Shown here piece after piece: positions 61,086-64,000 of a stretch of 64,000 nucleotides of DNA. Made by a program: the position numbers and the translations under genes. The stretch covers positions 77,253,801-77,317,800 of the forward strand of contig NC_052017.1 in NCBI RefSeq assembly GCF_015832195.1, written 5' to 3'. This DNA is from Motacilla alba alba (Eukaryota > Chordata > Aves > Passeriformes > Motacillidae). Below the pieces are notes generated by a model. That model was given only the letters and a program-made list of their open reading frames with translations, did not search any database and was not told the origin of the DNA. The number at the start of each line of letters is the position of its first letter. Position 1 is the stretch's first letter.

Positions 61086-61640
61086 CTGCAAAATAAGTTT
61101 AACTAAAACTGGAAAATCTTTTCAAAGAAGATAAACAAGGAGGACTAAGTACATGCCAGAACCACAGCCAGTGTAGGGTTTCTCAATTGGAAAAATAAAG
61201 AGTTTATAAGGTAGTCTGATAGAGGTCTTCAGAATCATACACTGTGTAGACTTAATGGTAAAGATTGTGAGTTTGCTGTATTTTGCAGTGTATGACAGGC
61301 TTTTAGTAGGAACTGAATCCAAAGCAAATGGAAGAAGGGAGGTTTTGGCACAGTTGGTGGCAGACTTGAAGAACTCCTTTCCAAAGAATGTTGTGTATGC
61401 TTAAATTTTGTGTGAGTTGAAAAGGATAACTTGGAGAAAATATCTATTTAGGGTTTTTAAGTGGAAAAATCATGTTAGGCCTAGACTATGTCAATCTAAA
61501 AATATGTGGTGGTTAGGAGAGTATTTGAGATAAGCCTCGTGCCCTATACTTACTCTTCATCAGCATCTGTTTATTGCCATTGTTGAAGAGAGGTTATGAA
61601 AAAGGAAACTGGTCTGTATTGGATTCTCAATGAGCATGCG
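61086..61640 (+). mobile_element. Ancient CR1 LINE, plus strand, right part with 3' tail
   Basis: The older CR1 resumes: TTCTCAATTGGAAAAATAAAGAG (61180-61202), CTGATAGAGGTCTTCAGAATCATACAC (about 61216-61242), then the 3' end block CATCTGTTTATTGCCATTGTTGAAG (61564-61588) corresponding to the tail region of this lineage. With 59230-60512 it makes a split element of about 1.8 kb. Confidence 0.6.
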
Positions 61641-61989
61641 TCATTATAGGCTTTCCACTGGGATTATTCTAGGAAGATAAAACATATTGTTGTGGTAAAC
61701 CTCACTTGTTGGGAGACTTGAATGAATGATCTGCACTGAAACAAATTTAATCTGTGGTTTATGAAGGATAGTCTTAAAACTAGAGAACCATTCAGGCAAT
61801 ATGCTTATATTGTGGTCATTCTGCCTAGAGTTTGAAATACTTAGATATGCTTAGATGTGCTTAGAAGCCCAAAACAGAAATGGTACTCATTATTTAACCC
61901 TTTCACAATGTTTACTTTTGCCAAAATCACCATAATTCTTCAGTCACAGGTGAAATTGGATCAACTACTGTCTGGTGACAGACAGCTCT
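61641..61989. other. Short unassigned interval between two ancient CR1 copies
   Basis: Nothing was recognised in these 350 bases. Confidence 0.5.
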
Positions 61990-62640
61990 ATTTGATTCAA
62001 GATTTGATTAAGAACATAAGGAGAAACAACACTGATTCATACTAGGAGTCCATCTGATATCTTGCCTATGACAGAAGCCAACAGAGAAAGAAGATAATAA
62101 GGCATAATGGATATCTTCCTTAAACACCTAGATCTGCCCTTAGGCAAGTTCTTATATGGAAACTGCCCCCTGTGTTTTCCTTTCTCTGCATCTCTTCAAG
62201 TTCTCCTGCATATATTTTGAATGATAATGGATCTGTATGAAGTATTTTACGTGTAGGGGTACATTTGGCAGGAGTATTTAAACACAGGATTTTATACAGT
62301 AGCATATTATCTTCTGCCTTGTTCTCCATTCCTTACTTAAAATTTCCTAATATGTGGTTGGTTTTTTTATTAGAATTTCCTAATATTGTGTTTGCTATTG
62401 GACACAGAATCAAAGATTATGAGGAAGTACAACTCCTAGATCTTGTTACTACATGGAAACATTGATTTCAGATCCTATAGTAATGGGTGCACAAATTTAG
62501 GATTGCTCTAAATTTATCTGAATTTCATCTGCTATTTTACGACCTAGTAAACCTCATAACATCGTTCAGCTAGATATTTCTCTTCATTGTCCTCAACAAA
62601 TTGCCTTATAGTGCAATTTTCTTGTCTTATCCTTTGTGTG
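61990..62640 (-). mobile_element. Ancient CR1 LINE remnant, minus strand
   Basis: It begins with AAGAACATAAGGAG and GGAGTCCATCTGATATCTTGCC, the complement of the terminal part of the turtle-type CR1. It continues with CTGTATGAAGTATTTTACGTG (62234), CTTGTTCTCCATTCC (62318-62332), TTTCCTAATAT and AATTTCATCTGCTATTTTACG (62520-62540). The order and polarity match, but divergence is high. It is a head-to-tail opposite of the neighbouring plus-strand copy. Confidence 0.65.
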
Positions 62641-64000
62641 TCCCTTCTTAGTGATCTGCAATGAAAGATACCTTCAAAAAGAATACATGTTTAGAGTCCT
62701 GCTTTATTTAATTTAGCTCTGACTCTGCTGTTAATCCCATGCTTTCATAGTGACTCTGTCAGAGGTATTTCCTCTCTGGACATTATGCTATGAAACAATA
62801 AGTATACACGTAATGTAAAACAATTCCATTTATCATTGGTTTCATGCTATGCTTTTCTGCAGCAAATCAGCAAATGCTCTGAAATAGTTTCTTTGTGGGA
62901 ACTCAAGGGCTATGTTACTCAGAGTTATTAAGATTGTGACTGCTGTATTAAGGAAGGAAAAGTTTCAATGGAAGCCTGAGGCATTTTCTACGAAAGTTAA
63001 ATACATTTTATAAGAGCATTGTTAGCCAAACCTCTTCAGGATCACAATACAATCAAAATGAACTGGGTGCTGCTTGATACTGTGTTTCTCACCACATGGT
63101 AACATGCCATTGTAGTGAACTATGAGAAGAAAACAATATTTAACATGTTTGTTACTCTCCTCCATAAACTTCTATGCTAAATTGTCATAGTTGATATGGT
63201 CACAATACAAAGCAACACACTCCATTTTCAGAAGGCTTCAAACCGTTTTTATTATAGCATGCATGCTTTTTATACATTCTTACAAAACTCATAAGTTTAC
63301 ACTTTACTCATCGGTCATGAAAGACAAACAAAGTGCTAATTGGAATAGACAGTTGCAGGTTTCTCTTATTTATCCTTCTTTCTTTCTTTCTTGGTTTCTA
63401 TGTCAATGACCCTGGTAGAAAATTCTTTCAGGGATAAACATGGATCCTGTTATCAAACTTCTCTCTGGCTCACAAAAGTCACTATGAAACTTCTTCCAAA
63501 ATAAATGGCATTTGACACCATCAGAGGAAAATAAATGCTGCTGCAACGCAAAACCCAGCACAAAATCAAATGGAGACCAGTATATAGTTAAAATACTGTC
63601 CCATATGGTTGGTGTATCAGCCACAGCCCCAAGGCAGCCCAAATGTATTGAAATGAGCTACAATCCCCTAAAATCACCCCCATTGACAATGTTGATTAGG
63701 TGAATTCTTGGTAAAAGGGGTCTAGGGTGTGAAACCTGCCAAATACCAACTTGGTAAAAAAGTTCAAAATTTACTTTCTTTTTATAACCATCTTTCTTAC
63801 TGCCAAACCAAACTGGCATAAGTTTGTGGAGGAAGGGACTGTGAACATGTGGCTGGACAAAAAGGGGGCACCCATAGCAGCTGACATTCTGTAAGTTCTC
63901 TCTATGTAATATATATGCGCCTTATATTCTCAACACTCTTAATATATACTGCATGATTCCAGATTTGGCACTTTTCTTCCTTCTGACATTAATTTAAAAT
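62641..64000. other. AT-rich non-coding DNA to the window end
   Basis: No gene or repeat was recognised apart from a short TTTC-type microsatellite near 63376-63392. Frames are under 80 codons. Confidence 0.55.

Overview
This is vertebrate nuclear DNA, almost certainly from a bird and most likely an oscine passerine. It carries many CR1 LINE fragments of several ages, all 5'-truncated. At 44290-44427 a tRNA-Ile-like head is joined to a CR1-like tail, the architecture of TguSINE1 first described in zebra finch. Three sequences look like avian retroviral LTRs. The identifications rest on remembered family consensus sequences; no search was run.

No protein-coding exon is convincingly present. 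The open frames in the GC-rich block are stop-poor because of composition and show low-complexity Ala/Gly/Pro/Arg/Ser protein. Those in the AT-rich parts are short and unrecognised, except a few that are decayed CR1 reverse transcriptase or endonuclease frames.

Layout. 1-4290: AT-rich, nothing recognised. 4290-9070: a very long CpG island in two lobes, split by a pyrimidine/AT-rich stretch near 5960-6130. It holds GC boxes, an NRF1-like site, a 17-bp G-rich minisatellite, a (GGAGA)22 array and a GGGCT run. A candidate untranslated first exon on the minus strand ends at a strong splice donor (exon end 6422). 9070-10440: AT-rich with two donor-like sites. 10440-10780: a second GC-rich patch with another candidate minus-strand exon (donor at 10451) and a CTCF-like motif. 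The simplest reading is alternative promoters of one leftward-transcribed gene whose body lies beyond base 1. I cannot name the gene. An island this long is typical of developmental regulators, but that is inference.

10780-64000 is gene-poor, either intergenic or intronic. Its recognisable content is transposon debris: an old CR1 with endonuclease and RT remnants (16225-18300); a CR1 split by an LTR (25515-27325); an ancient CR1 (33740-34740); a CR1 with a broken FADD motif (41907-43083); the SINE (44290-44427); an LTR (47372-~47888); a minus-strand LTR (~52885-53188); a CR1 fragment (53690-53985); and a CR1-in-CR1 nest (59230-61640) followed by an opposite-strand ancient CR1 (61990-62640). 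The remainder is AT-rich sequence with small tandem duplications, palindromes and a homeodomain-site-rich stretch near 57085-57215. I found no new biological system. The most useful leads are the paired minus-strand promoters, the G-quadruplex-prone repeats beside them, and the nested transposons, which give a relative timeline.
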